Below are positions 26,025-34,599 of a stretch of DNA of 64,000 bases, piece by piece; the stretch's first letter is position 1; every line of letters starts with the position of its first letter. Origin of the DNA: Serpentinicella sp031432315 (lineage in GTDB: Bacteria; Bacillota; Clostridia; Peptostreptococcales; Natronincolaceae); NCBI RefSeq assembly GCF_031432315.1, contig NZ_JAVKGO010000010.1:1-64000 (forward strand), written 5' to 3'. The translations under genes were made by a program, and so were the position numbers. The notes beneath the pieces were generated by a model. It searched no databases, had not been told where the DNA came from, and saw only the letters and a program-made list of their open reading frames with translations.

Positions 26025-26627
26025 TTGACGATAACATTATTAACAATGAGTGCTATTGGGGCAATTATAGGTTGGTTAACGAATCTGCTGGCTATTAAGT
26101 TATTATTTAGACCATATGCACCGATTAAAATTCCGGTATTTAATTATTATATTCAGGGGTTAATACCTAAGAGAAAAAATGAGATTGCAAAAAGTATAGG
26201 TAAAATAATTGAAGAAGAACTATTATCCGTAGATGATTTAATTGCTAATTTTCTTCAGACTGAAAAAAAAGAATATGTAATAAATATTATAAAAGTAAAG
26301 GTTAAACAAACAATACAGGATAAAATACCAAGTCTAATACCATCTGGACTGGTGTCCCTAATAGTAAATTATATTGATGAAGTAATTGAGGAAGAAGCCG
26401 AAAATGTCATATTAAATATAGTTGAAAGTATCGCCAGTGATCAACAGAATATAATCCAGATTTCAAAAATTGTAGAAGAAAAAGTGAATCAGTTTTCTAT
26501 GATCCAACTAGAGGAAATTGTTGTACATATAGCGAAAAAAGAGCTTAAGCACATTGAAATGCTAGGTGGGGTATTAGGTGCAGTAATAGGTATTGTTCAA
26601 GGTTTAATTGTGACATTTATATTATAA
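26025..26627 (+). CDS. DUF445-family membrane protein
   Basis: A 200-aa protein with a hydrophobic N-terminal helix, the family pattern GWLTNLLAIKLLFRP...P and QGLIPKRKNEIAKSIG, a long helical cytoplasmic middle, and a second membrane helix at the C-terminus. This is the YheB/DUF445 family, short form. The start is TTG 26025, served by GAAGGTGA at 26013-26020; the next ATG (26046) has no site. It lies 51 bases after ytxC with only a weak hairpin between. Some DUF445 proteins are linked to spores or the envelope, but I assign no function. Confidence 0.8.
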   Translation: MTITLLTMSAIGAIIGWLTNLLAIKLLFRPYAPIKIPVFNYYIQGLIPKRKNEIAKSIGKIIEEELLSVDDLIANFLQTEKKEYVINIIKVKVKQTIQDKIPSLIPSGLVSLIVNYIDEVIEEEAENVILNIVESIASDQQNIIQISKIVEEKVNQFSMIQLEEIVVHIAKKELKHIEMLGGVLGAVIGIVQGLIVTFIL

Positions 26628-26662
26628 TTTCAGTAAAAAAATTTTTCGAATCATTTCATCAC

Positions 26663-26691
26663 TTGACAAAAGTGTATATAAAAATTATAAT
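26663..26691 (+). promoter_or_regulatory. sigma-A promoter of the thrS leader
   Basis: TTGACA (26663-26668), 17-base spacer, TATAAT (26686-26691). Perfect consensus at both boxes, the strongest promoter in the window. Confidence 0.9.
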
Positions 26692-26697
26692 TTAGCT

Positions 26698-26957
26698 AAA
26701 AATAACAAGCGTTGACTTGGGATAAGTAAGTTTAACCCAATACTCAGAGAAAGATCACCTTGGCTGGAAGTGTTCTTGTATATGGCAAACTGAAAACTAC
26801 CCAATAGCTGTTTTTTAGTAGCAGATATCTCTGTGAAAGAAAACCGTTGACTACGATATCAGTCTAACATTAAGTAGGATTATAGGGAACTATAATCAAA
26901 TTAGGTGGAACCGCGGGTATACTCTCGTCCTTTATTAGTATAGGATGAGAGTTTTTT
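26698..26957 (+). promoter_or_regulatory. T-box leader for thrS, threonine specifier
   Basis: Stem I has CAGAGAAAGA and GGCTGGAAG in the conserved bulge and distal loop. The specifier, placed by alignment with the other three T-boxes, is ACT followed by A within AAAACTACCC (about 26789-26798); ACC is the overlapping alternative. The T-box AGGTGGAACCGCGG is at 26903-26916. The terminator pairs 26921-26931 with 26942-26951 and ends in six T. It fills most of the 385-base gap before thrS. Confidence 0.93.
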
Positions 26958-27012
26958 GCATTTAAAATAATAAACCAAAAATATAGTCTTATGAGAAACG
27001 GAGGAAATAAAA

Positions 27013-28920
27013 ATGATAACAATCACATTAAAAGATGGTACGCAAAAACAAGTAGAGAAAGGCACAACAGTATATCAGATTGCCAAAGATATCAGTGAAG
27101 GATTAGCAAGGGTTGCAATAGGTGGAGAAATAAATGGAAAAAAAGTTGACCTGATGCATAAGGTAAATGACGATGTAGCGCTTAACATATTAAGATTTGA
27201 AGATGAAGAAGGCAAAGAATTTTTAAGACATACAAGTTCCCATGTACTAGCGCAAGCAGTAAAAAGGCTATTTCCAGGCACAAAATTAGCTATTGGACCA
27301 GCTATAGAGAATGGATATTATTATGACTTTGACACAGATCATCGTTTTACCCAAGAGGATTTAGAAAAAATTGAAGCTGAAATGAAGAAAATTGTTAAAG
27401 AGAAACTTGAATTAGAACGATTCGAACTCTCGCGGGATGAAGCCATAGCATTAATGCAAGAGCAAGGGGAAGACTATAAGGTAGAATTAATTCAAGATTT
27501 ACCTGAAGATGCAATTATATCTTTTTACAAACAGGGTGAATTCGTAGATCTTTGTGCTGGGCCACATGTACCAAGCACTGGGAAAATAAAAGCAATAAAA
27601 CTTTTAAGTGTTGCCGGTGCCTACTGGCGAGGGGACGAAAAAAACAAAATGCTTCAAAGGATATACGGAACTTCATTTGAAAAGAAAAAGGATTTAGAAG
27701 AATATCTACATCGGCTAGAAGAAGCTAAGAAAAGGGATCATCGAAAACTAGGAAAAGAGCTAGACTTATTTAGTCTACAAGAAGAAGGTCCAGGGTTCCC
27801 ATTCTTTCACCCAAAAGGAATGGTAATCAGAAATATGTTAGAAGATTTTTGGAGAGATGAACATGTAAAAAGAGGCTATGAAGAAATTAAAACGCCAATT
27901 ATTCTTAACGAAAGTCTATGGCATCAATCAGGACATTGGGATCACTATAAAGAAAATATGTACGTAACGAAAATAGACGATCAAGATTTTGCTGTCAAAC
28001 CTATGAACTGCCCAGGATCAATTTTAATGTTTAAAAGAAAAATGCACAGTTATAAAGACCTACCAATAAGGATGGGCGAACTAGGTTTAGTGCATCGACA
28101 TGAATTATCCGGAGCGCTACATGGACTTATGCGAGTTAGATGCTTTACACAAGACGATGCGCACATATTTATGCTACCTGATCAAATAAAAGATGAAATT
28201 ATGGGTGTTATAGATTTCGTTGATTATTTTTACAATATCTTTGGGTTTAAGTATCATATAGAATTATCTACAAGACCTGAAGACTCAATGGGTACAGATG
28301 AAGAGTGGGAATTAGCAATTAATGCCTTAGAAGATGCATTAAAAGAAAAAAATATTCCATATAAAGTTAACGAAGGCGACGGAGCTTTTTACGGGCCTAA
28401 AATCGATTTTCACCTGGAAGACTGCCTAGGGAGAACATGGCAGTGCGGGACAATACAATTAGATTTCCAAATGCCTCAAAGATTTGATATAAATTATGTT
28501 GGTGCAGATGGTGAGAAACATAAACCAATTATGATTCACCGAGTTATTTTTGGAAGCATTGAAAGATTTATTGGAATTTTAATCGAGCATTTTGCTGGTA
28601 AATTCCCAACATGGTTAGCACCTGTACAAGCGAGAATATTACCAATTACAGATAGACAATTAGAATATGCAACACAGCTAAAAAACAGGCTTATAAGTCA
28701 AGGTATTAGAATAGAAGTAGACACTCGAAGTGAAAAAATTGGCTATAAAATAAGAGAAGCACAGCTGTCAAAAGTACCTTATATGCTTATAATAGGTGAC
28801 AAAGAAATGGAAACAGAAACGATAGCTGTTAGATCCAGGGACAAAGGTGAACTAGGAGCTATTGAAGTATCAACCTTTATAGAACAAGTTAAAGAAGAAG
28901 CAATCAATAAATCACTATAA
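27013..28920 (+). CDS. thrS: threonyl-tRNA synthetase
   Basis: Class II synthetase that charges tRNA-Thr. The 635-aa protein has the full bacterial layout: a TGS domain (1-60), the editing domain with HTSSHVLAQAVKRLFP, the class II catalytic core (about 240-530) with zinc-ligand Cys in MNCPGS, motif 2 around RVRCFTQDDAHIF and motif 3 GSIERFIGILIEH, and an anticodon-binding domain at the end. The start at ATG 27013 has GGAGG at 27001-27005. It is a single gene under T-box control. Confidence 0.97.
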   Translation: MITITLKDGTQKQVEKGTTVYQIAKDISEGLARVAIGGEINGKKVDLMHKVNDDVALNILRFEDEEGKEFLRHTSSHVLAQAVKRLFPGTKLAIGPAIENGYYYDFDTDHRFTQEDLEKIEAEMKKIVKEKLELERFELSRDEAIALMQEQGEDYKVELIQDLPEDAIISFYKQGEFVDLCAGPHVPSTGKIKAIKLLSVAGAYWRGDEKNKMLQRIYGTSFEKKKDLEEYLHRLEEAKKRDHRKLGKELDLFSLQEEGPGFPFFHPKGMVIRNMLEDFWRDEHVKRGYEEIKTPIILNESLWHQSGHWDHYKENMYVTKIDDQDFAVKPMNCPGSILMFKRKMHSYKDLPIRMGELGLVHRHELSGALHGLMRVRCFTQDDAHIFMLPDQIKDEIMGVIDFVDYFYNIFGFKYHIELSTRPEDSMGTDEEWELAINALEDALKEKNIPYKVNEGDGAFYGPKIDFHLEDCLGRTWQCGTIQLDFQMPQRFDINYVGADGEKHKPIMIHRVIFGSIERFIGILIEHFAGKFPTWLAPVQARILPITDRQLEYATQLKNRLISQGIRIEVDTRSEKIGYKIREAQLSKVPYMLIIGDKEMETETIAVRSRDKGELGAIEVSTFIEQVKEEAINKSL

Positions 28921-28927
28921 ATTTAAA

Positions 28928-28964
28928 ATAATACCCTACAATAAGCTATGTTGTAGGGTATTAT
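28928..28964. terminator. hairpin after thrS, possibly bidirectional
   Basis: Perfect 14-bp stem (28928-28941 with 28951-28964), T-poor tail on the plus strand. It separates thrS from the small convergent gene at 28982-29149. Confidence 0.65.
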
Positions 28965-28981
28965 AATTTAAATAACAGTGG

Positions 28982-29149
28982 CTATTGTAGTTTTTTAGTA
29001 AAATAACTTGGAAAAGAATTTAACAATTTTTGACGTTCAATTGGATCTAATGGCAGGTAATACTTCAATTCTAGACAAGTAACAAAGTTAGGTCCTTTAG
29101 GAAATTGAAATATTTTTTGCAACCAACTTTGTTTTTTGTTTTTGGACAT
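28982..29149 (-). CDS. small basic protein, 55 aa, unknown function
   Basis: A minus-strand frame starts at ATG 29149, eight bases after AAAGGTGG, and ends with TAG at 28982-28984. The protein begins MSKNKKQSWLQKIF and continues through a proline/aromatic-rich middle (FPKGPNF, YYLPLDPIERQ) to a lysine-rich end. It is soluble and basic, with one cysteine. It is convergent with thrS across a hairpin. It is too short for usual ORF cut-offs, but the site, codon use and non-repetitive sequence favour a real gene. I do not recognise the family. Confidence 0.6.
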   Translation of the reverse strand: MSKNKKQSWLQKIFQFPKGPNFVTCLELKYYLPLDPIERQKLLNSFPSYFTKKLQ

Positions 29150-29328
29150 TATTTCAACCACCTTTCATAAGCGTGCTTTTATTTAGTATATTAACAAAAG
29201 CGAAACTTGTGCAGGTACATGTGTTAAATATTTTCACATGGTTTTTCTAAGGTTAAAAACTTTACAGCACTTCACTAAAATGGTAAAATTTCCTTTGAGA
29301 ATTTTAAAAATTACTTGGGGGGAACAGA

Positions 29329-29991
29329 ATGGAACAATCTATAGACCAATCAAATAACGGACTATCTTTTTGGGGAGCAACATTTTTATTAGTATTTTAT
29401 AGAGTTCTAATTGGTTTTTTAGTAGCCATGGCTGGTGCTACAATATTAGGGATTGTCGGGGAGTATCAAACCATATCTGAAGCACAGTGGTCTAGTATGT
29501 TCAGTTTTTTTCTAGACATAGTGGCAGAGCCTTTGATTATTCTTTGTGTTTATTATAGTGCAAAAAAGAAAGGACTTGAAAAGCTAAATTATGTTGGTAA
29601 CGCTAAGACTCAATCTTATTTATGGATTATTATTGTTTTTTTAGGCTATATAATGTTTTTTAAAAATACGATTGCCTTGCCTTTAGAAAGAATAGAAGTA
29701 TCTCAATCCTTTATAGAAGCGATGGAAATAAGACTTACAGTACCAATACTTTTTATGTTTTCTGTAGCCGTATTAGCACCGGTTTTTGAAGAAATATTAT
29801 TTAGGGGTATTATTTTAGAGAGTTTTTTAAAAAGATATAAAGAAGGATACTCAACCATAATATACAATATATACGATAGAGGGTTTAATCTAATACATTT
29901 TTTAATAGGCATACTGCTTTTAACATTATCAGTGCTATTTTATATAAAGAAGCCTTATTTAATCACTAAGAAAGTAAAAACCCTAACATAA
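29329..29991 (+). CDS. CPBP-family membrane protein, apparently shortened and inactive
   Basis: A 220-aa polytopic membrane protein with the first CPBP protease motif EEILFRG (E154, E155, R159). In intact relatives a helix with FxxxH and a third HxxxN motif follow (compare 7994-8926 in this window). Here the sequence runs from FLKRYKEGYSTIIYN straight into a final membrane helix and a basic tail, so motifs 2 and 3 are missing. An internal in-frame deletion of roughly 60-80 residues is the simplest reading. It probably cannot act as a protease. The start at ATG 29329 has a GGGGGG-type site at 29317-29322. A strong bidirectional terminator follows. Confidence 0.7.
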   Translation: MEQSIDQSNNGLSFWGATFLLVFYRVLIGFLVAMAGATILGIVGEYQTISEAQWSSMFSFFLDIVAEPLIILCVYYSAKKKGLEKLNYVGNAKTQSYLWIIIVFLGYIMFFKNTIALPLERIEVSQSFIEAMEIRLTVPILFMFSVAVLAPVFEEILFRGIILESFLKRYKEGYSTIIYNIYDRGFNLIHFLIGILLLTLSVLFYIKKPYLITKKVKTLT

Positions 29992-29998
29992 TTAAATT

Positions 29999-30031
29999 AA
30001 AGGCGCTATAGAATTATTCTATAGCGCCTTT
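29999..30031. terminator. bidirectional terminator, CPBP remnant / ftsH
   Basis: A near-continuous palindrome (29999-30014 with 30016-30031) of 16 bp, GC-rich core GGCGC, A and T at the base on both sides. It serves both converging genes. Confidence 0.85.
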
Positions 30032-30057
30032 AATTATAAATGGTAGACAATATGTTA

Positions 30058-31626
30058 TTAAACTGCCTCTAATTCTTCATTATCTTTTGGTATATCTAAA
30101 AGTTTATCAAGCTCCTCGGCACTTAAAGTTTCTTTTTCTAATAATGCTTCAGCAACTTTAGTAAGGTTTGACTGATTATTTTGAAGGTACTTATAACATT
30201 CTTGATAACAATGATCAACAATCTTATTCACTTCTTTAGTAATTTTAAATCCAAGACATTTAATCATCTCTGGACTATTATACATGTAGCCAAGTTCACT
30301 CATGCCATACTCACAAACCATTTGCATAGCCATTTCTGTAACTTTTTTTAGATCGTCCTTAGCGCCAGTTGAAATATGTTTAAATATTAAATCTTCTGCG
30401 GCTTTGCCTCCGAGCATAACCATTATCTTATTACAAAGTTCATCTTTAGTCATAATATAACGATCATCCTGGGGCATATGAATTACGTAGCCTAAAGCTT
30501 GGCCTCTTGGGACGATAGATACTTTTTGAACCATGTCTGTTCCAAGTAGTTTTGCTACTAACGCATGACCTGCTTCGTGGAAGGCAACAATTTTTTTCTC
30601 TCTTAACAATATAGTAGAATTCTTAACCTGTAGACCAGCCACTACTCGTTCAATTGCTGCATCAAAATGCTCAGAAGTAATCGTTTTTTTATCCTGTCTA
30701 ACAGCAATGATAGCAGCCTCATTGGCTACATTCGCTAAATGAGCACCGCTCATACCATGGGTTTTACGTGCAAGCTGAGCAATGTTAACATCTTTGGATA
30801 AAGGTTTATTGTTTGTGTGAACTTTTAAAATGTCTTCCCGTGCTCTAACATTTGGATTACCTATAAACATATGGCGATCAAAGCGACCAGGCCTAAGTAG
30901 AGCTTCATCAAGCATATCCATACGATTTGTAGCACCTACTACAACTACTGTTTGCTCTGTATTAAATCCATCTAACTCTACTAGTAGTTGGTTTAAAGTT
31001 TGGTCTTTTTCATTATTACTATCAAGACTTCGCTTTGCACCGATAGCATCCATCTCATCAATAAAAATAACACTTGGACCTTCTTTTTTCGCTTTTTCAA
31101 AAAGTGTTCTGATCCGTTTTGCACCGACTCCTACATATTTTTCAACAAACTCCGATCCACTTACTGAAAAGAAAGAAGATTTAGTTTCTCCAGCAACTGC
31201 AGATGCTAATAATGTCTTTCCAGTACCAGGAGGGCCATGAAAGAGGATTCCCTTTGGAATTTTGGCACCCATACTTCTATATTTATCTGGTTGATTAATA
31301 AAATCAATAACCTCAGACAACTCTTCTTTAACTTCCTCTAAGCCTGCAACATCTTCAAAGGTTGTTTTTGGCTTTGTAAAAAACTCATTAGAATTTTGAT
31401 CTTTTTCTTTTTTTTCAAACTGCTGAATTGGTGCATGGGCATATTGAGGATTTTTATTCATACGATAGTAATATAGTACAAATAAAGAGGATAAAATAAT
31501 TAGAAATATTCTGTTGCCTGTTGAAAACAAAGATGTTGTATTATCGTTATACCAGTTAGAGTAGCTAGATAGAATGGTGATACCGACGATAACACACATT
31601 AAAATAAATATAATTCTTTTTTTCAT
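30058..31626 (-). CDS. ftsH: ATP-dependent zinc metalloprotease FtsH (compact form)
   Basis: Membrane-anchored AAA+ protease for quality control. In the 522-aa protein, the first membrane helix is at about residues 4-22 and the second at about 37-53. Then come the AAA domain with Walker A GPPGTGKT (131-138), Walker B VIFIDE (186-191) and the second region of homology ending RPGRFD (245-250), and the M41 protease domain with HEAGH (350-354). The external loop between helices is only about 15 residues, where typical FtsH has a domain of about 70-75. Total length is correspondingly below the usual 600-plus. All catalytic motifs are intact. GAGGTGGTG lies upstream of ATG 31626. Probably a second FtsH-like copy (inference). 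Confidence 0.92.
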   Translation of the reverse strand: MKKRIIFILMCVIVGITILSSYSNWYNDNTTSLFSTGNRIFLIILSSLFVLYYYRMNKNPQYAHAPIQQFEKKEKDQNSNEFFTKPKTTFEDVAGLEEVKEELSEVIDFINQPDKYRSMGAKIPKGILFHGPPGTGKTLLASAVAGETKSSFFSVSGSEFVEKYVGVGAKRIRTLFEKAKKEGPSVIFIDEMDAIGAKRSLDSNNEKDQTLNQLLVELDGFNTEQTVVVVGATNRMDMLDEALLRPGRFDRHMFIGNPNVRAREDILKVHTNNKPLSKDVNIAQLARKTHGMSGAHLANVANEAAIIAVRQDKKTITSEHFDAAIERVVAGLQVKNSTILLREKKIVAFHEAGHALVAKLLGTDMVQKVSIVPRGQALGYVIHMPQDDRYIMTKDELCNKIMVMLGGKAAEDLIFKHISTGAKDDLKKVTEMAMQMVCEYGMSELGYMYNSPEMIKCLGFKITKEVNKIVDHCYQECYKYLQNNQSNLTKVAEALLEKETLSAEELDKLLDIPKDNEELEAV

Positions 31627-31768
31627 GTCTTCACCACCTCGTCAGTTTATGTTAAAATTAGTTTGTCCTAAAAAGTGATAATCATAATAAAATTAAAGCC
31701 CGTTTCGAAGGTAATATAAAGATTCACTGACATAATTTTCAATAAAATATTTTATTTTTATATTGTTG

Positions 31769-31797
31769 TTGACATATAATAAAATTATTGTTATTAT
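31769..31797 (+). promoter_or_regulatory. sigma-A promoter of infC-rpmI-rplT
   Basis: TTGACA (31769-31774), 17-base spacer, TATTAT (31792-31797). Confidence 0.75.
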
Positions 31798-31803
31798 TAA
31801 CTT

Positions 31804-31937
31804 TGTAAATAAAAACAAAGTAGAAGATTCCGCTTCTCACCTTGCAACACTGTTAGTAAGGTCAATAAAGATGTTCTAGACTAGATAATCATCTTGTATT
31901 GAAGCGGATAGTGAACGTACTATCTGTTTTTTTATTG
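31804..31937 (+). promoter_or_regulatory. L20-type leader RNA (infC operon autoregulation)
   Basis: The region upstream of infC has the clostridial layout of the L20 leader. A CGCTTCTCACCTTGC segment (31831-31845) is complementary to the later GAAGCGG (31901-31907), and an AAGGTCAAT motif is present. The leader ends in a terminator hairpin (31905-31912 with 31919-31926) with seven T. Ribosomal protein L20 is known to bind such leaders in Firmicutes and cause premature termination. The assignment is by position and recognisable sequence. Confidence 0.72.
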
Positions 31938-31980
31938 CCCAAAATATATATTTTATTAATAAAAAAATTGGAGGTGTTTT

Positions 31981-32502
31981 ATTATTAAAGACACTAATGA
32001 AGTGCAAATCAACGAAGAAATTCGTGATCGAGAAGTCAGAGTAGTAGATGTAGAGGGTGAGCAATTAGGATTAATGTCATCTAGGGATGCACAACAATTA
32101 GCTAATGATAAAAATTTAGACTTAGTTAAAATAGCCCCGAAAGCAAAACCCCCTGTTTGCAAGATTATGGATTACGGTAAGTACAAATATGAGCTTGCAA
32201 AGAAAGAAAAAGAAGCTAAGAAAAAACAAAAGATGACTTCTGTAAAAGAAGTACGACTTAGTGCAAAAATAGAAAGTCATGATTTACAAGTTAAAGCAAA
32301 TCAGGCGATAAAGTTTTTGCAAAATGGCGATAAAGTTAAAGTAACTTTAAGATTCAAAGGAAGAGAACTTGGAAATATCAGCATGAATAAAGGTTCTATA
32401 GAAGAATTTAAAAAACTTTTAAGTGATGATTCTATAGTTGAAAAACAGCCGAAATTAGAAGGTAGACAGATGGTTATGGTTTTGGCTCCAAAGAACGGAT
32501 AA
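31981..32502 (+). CDS. infC: translation initiation factor IF-3
   Basis: Binds the 30S subunit and enforces start codon selection. No ATG or TTG is usable: the frame from GTG 32002 (MQINEE) lacks a ribosome binding site. GGAGG at 31970-31974 instead points to tandem ATT codons at 31981 and 31984, giving (M)IKDTNEVQINEEIRDREVRV as in clostridial IF-3. ATT is the known atypical infC start, which lets IF-3 repress itself. From 31981 the protein is 173 aa, with the N-domain, a lysine-rich linker (about 80-95) and a C-domain ending in MVMVLAPK. First gene of the operon with rpmI and rplT. Confidence 0.93.
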   Translation: MIKDTNEVQINEEIRDREVRVVDVEGEQLGLMSSRDAQQLANDKNLDLVKIAPKAKPPVCKIMDYGKYKYELAKKEKEAKKKQKMTSVKEVRLSAKIESHDLQVKANQAIKFLQNGDKVKVTLRFKGRELGNISMNKGSIEEFKKLLSDDSIVEKQPKLEGRQMVMVLAPKNG

Positions 32503-32522
32503 TTTGAAGGGAGGAAACACAA

Positions 32523-32714
32523 ATGCCAAAAATGAAAACCCATAGAGGTGCAGCAAAAAGATTTAAAAAGACAGGTTCAGGAAGAATTAAAAGAATGAAA
32601 GCTTTTACAAGCCATATTCTAACTAAAAAATCAAGCAAAAGAAAAAGAAACTTAAGAAAATCTACACTAGTATTTAAAGGTGAAGCAAAAAAAATAGCGC
32701 AATTACTAAAATAA
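32523..32714 (+). CDS. rpmI: 50S ribosomal protein L35
   Basis: A 63-aa, very basic large-subunit protein with the family start MPKMKTHRGAAKRFKKTGSG and the AFTSHILTKKS segment. It lies 20 bases after infC with GGGAGG at 32510-32515. Middle gene of the infC-rpmI-rplT operon, regulated through the upstream L20 leader. Confidence 0.97.
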   Translation: MPKMKTHRGAAKRFKKTGSGRIKRMKAFTSHILTKKSSKRKRNLRKSTLVFKGEAKKIAQLLK

Positions 32715-32741
32715 TTTCAAAAGATAAGGAGGTTGTGAAAT

Positions 32742-33101
32742 ATGGCTAGAGTAAAAAAAGGTGTTACAGCACATAAAAGACATAAAAAGGTATTAAAACT
32801 TGCAAAAGGTTTCAGAGGGGCTAGAAGTAAATTATATAGACCAGCAAATCAATTTGTTATGAAAGCATTAAGACATGCGTACGTAGGTAGAAAACTGAAA
32901 AAAAGAGATTTTAGAAAACTTTGGATTACAAGAATTAATGCAGCTGCAAGATTAAATGGGTTATCTTATTCTAAATTTATGAATGGGCTAAAACTAACAG
33001 GAATTCAAATGAACAGAAAAGTACTTGCTGAAATGGCAATTAGTGATAAAGAAGGATTTGCTCAATTAGTAGAGCAAGTAAAACAAAAACTTAACGCATA
33101 G
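32742..33101 (+). CDS. rplT: 50S ribosomal protein L20
   Basis: A 119-aa basic protein that nucleates 50S assembly and, in Firmicutes, represses its own operon through the leader RNA. It starts MARVKKGVTAHKRHKKVLKLA and has the conserved AYVGRKLKKRDFRKLWITRINAAAR region, quoted here in part as KKRDFRKLWITRINAA. RBS AAGGAGG at 32726-32732. Last gene of the operon, followed by a terminator at 33117-33158. Confidence 0.97.
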   Translation: MARVKKGVTAHKRHKKVLKLAKGFRGARSKLYRPANQFVMKALRHAYVGRKLKKRDFRKLWITRINAAARLNGLSYSKFMNGLKLTGIQMNRKVLAEMAISDKEGFAQLVEQVKQKLNA

Positions 33102-33116
33102 ACTGTATATGTGTAT

Positions 33117-33158
33117 AACCAGTTAAGGTATAATAATATGCCTTGACTGGTTTTAATT
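33117..33158 (+). terminator. terminator of the infC-rpmI-rplT operon
   Basis: A 12-bp stem (33117-33128 with 33141-33152) with one T.G pair, then a T-rich tail. Confidence 0.82.
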
Positions 33159-33240
33159 TTAGAATTATTTATAAATAAATACGTACAATACATATGAATA
33201 GAACCAAATAGTATAATGGTAGGAATGGTGGTGCTATAAA

Positions 33241-34587
33241 TTGGAGAGAATGGACAATTTTAAATTAGATCCAACTCAAATATTAGTATTGGGATTTGCG
33301 AGCTTAATTTTAATTGGTGCTATACTATTAAATTTACCGATAGCATCACAAGATGGAAATAGTATTGGGTTCGTAGATGCACTTTTTACATCCGCATCAG
33401 CAGTATGTGTAACAGGTCTTGTTGTTGTTGACACTGGAACATATTGGACTGTATTTGGGAAAACAGTTATATTGATATTAATTCAAATTGGTGGACTAGG
33501 GTTTATGACATTAGCAACCATGTTCGCAGTTTTCCTTGGAAAGAAAATTTCCTTAAAAGAGCGTCTTATTATACAAGAATCCCTAAATCAGTACTCTTTA
33601 TCTGGTTTAGTAAGGTTTACACAGTACATAATAATAGGGACACTAATTATTGAAGGTTTAGGTGCGCTGTTTTTATCCTTTACTTTTGTTCCAGAGTTAG
33701 GTTGGGCAAAGGGAATTGGTTATTCAATTTTTCATTCTATTTCTGCTTTTTGTAATGCAGGATTCGATATTATTGGTCAAGGACGGGGTTTGACACCCTA
33801 TGTAAGCGCACCATTTTTAAACTTTAGCATTTGGTTTCTTGTAATACTTGGCGGAATTGGTTTTTCAGTAATTGTTGACGTATATAATAAAAGGAACATA
33901 AAACGTTTATCCTTACATACAAAGCTAGTTTTAATAATGACCGTTTCATTATTACTTCTAGGTTTTATTTCCTTTTTAGCTTTAGAATGGAACAATCCTA
34001 ATACATTAGGTGAGTTAGATACTGGTGGGAAGTTTTTAGGCGCGTTTTTCCAATCTATGACAACAAGAACTGCTGGTTTTAACACGATATCCTTAGATCA
34101 AATGGGAGATGCTTCAATATTACTTACGATGATTCTCATGTTTATAGGTGGATCACCGGCATCTACAGCAGGAGGAATAAAAACTGCCACATTAGGTGTT
34201 ATTCTTTTCACTGTGATCTCAGTTATCAAAGGGAATGAAGATACAGAGTTGTTGAAAAAAAGAATACCGAGGGATATTGTTAACAGAGCAATTACTGTTG
34301 CTATAATAGGATTTACATTGATATTACTTGTTACAACCATACTCACTATTACAGAGCCAAACTTAGCCTTTGTAGAAATTTTATTTGAAGTGATTTCAGC
34401 TTTTGGTACCGTAGGTTTATCCTTAGGTATTACATCGGAACTAAGTGTAATTGGTCGCTTAATTATTGCATTAACAATGTTTGCTGGTAGAGTTGGTACG
34501 ATAACCATTGTTTTCGCGCTGGCTATAAAACAGCGTAAAAATAAAGGGACAATTAAGTACCCTGAAGGAAAAATAATAGTTGGTTAA
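33241..34587 (+). CDS. ktrB: Trk/Ktr-type potassium uptake membrane subunit
   Basis: Forms the K+ (often Na+-coupled) translocation path. The 448-aa membrane protein has the four pore repeats of the SKT superfamily. Selectivity-filter glycines are visible in VTGLV, NAGFD, TAGFN and TVGLS. The start may be TTG 33241, with GGTGGTG at 33227-33233, or ATG 33250, which has a poorly spaced site; I use the former. A TATAAT box at 33212-33217 is a likely -10 with a weak -35. The regulatory partner ktrA follows 12 bases later. Confidence 0.92.
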   Translation: MERMDNFKLDPTQILVLGFASLILIGAILLNLPIASQDGNSIGFVDALFTSASAVCVTGLVVVDTGTYWTVFGKTVILILIQIGGLGFMTLATMFAVFLGKKISLKERLIIQESLNQYSLSGLVRFTQYIIIGTLIIEGLGALFLSFTFVPELGWAKGIGYSIFHSISAFCNAGFDIIGQGRGLTPYVSAPFLNFSIWFLVILGGIGFSVIVDVYNKRNIKRLSLHTKLVLIMTVSLLLLGFISFLALEWNNPNTLGELDTGGKFLGAFFQSMTTRTAGFNTISLDQMGDASILLTMILMFIGGSPASTAGGIKTATLGVILFTVISVIKGNEDTELLKKRIPRDIVNRAITVAIIGFTLILLVTTILTITEPNLAFVEILFEVISAFGTVGLSLGITSELSVIGRLIIALTMFAGRVGTITIVFALAIKQRKNKGTIKYPEGKIIVG

Positions 34588-34599
34588 GGGGTGTTTGTT

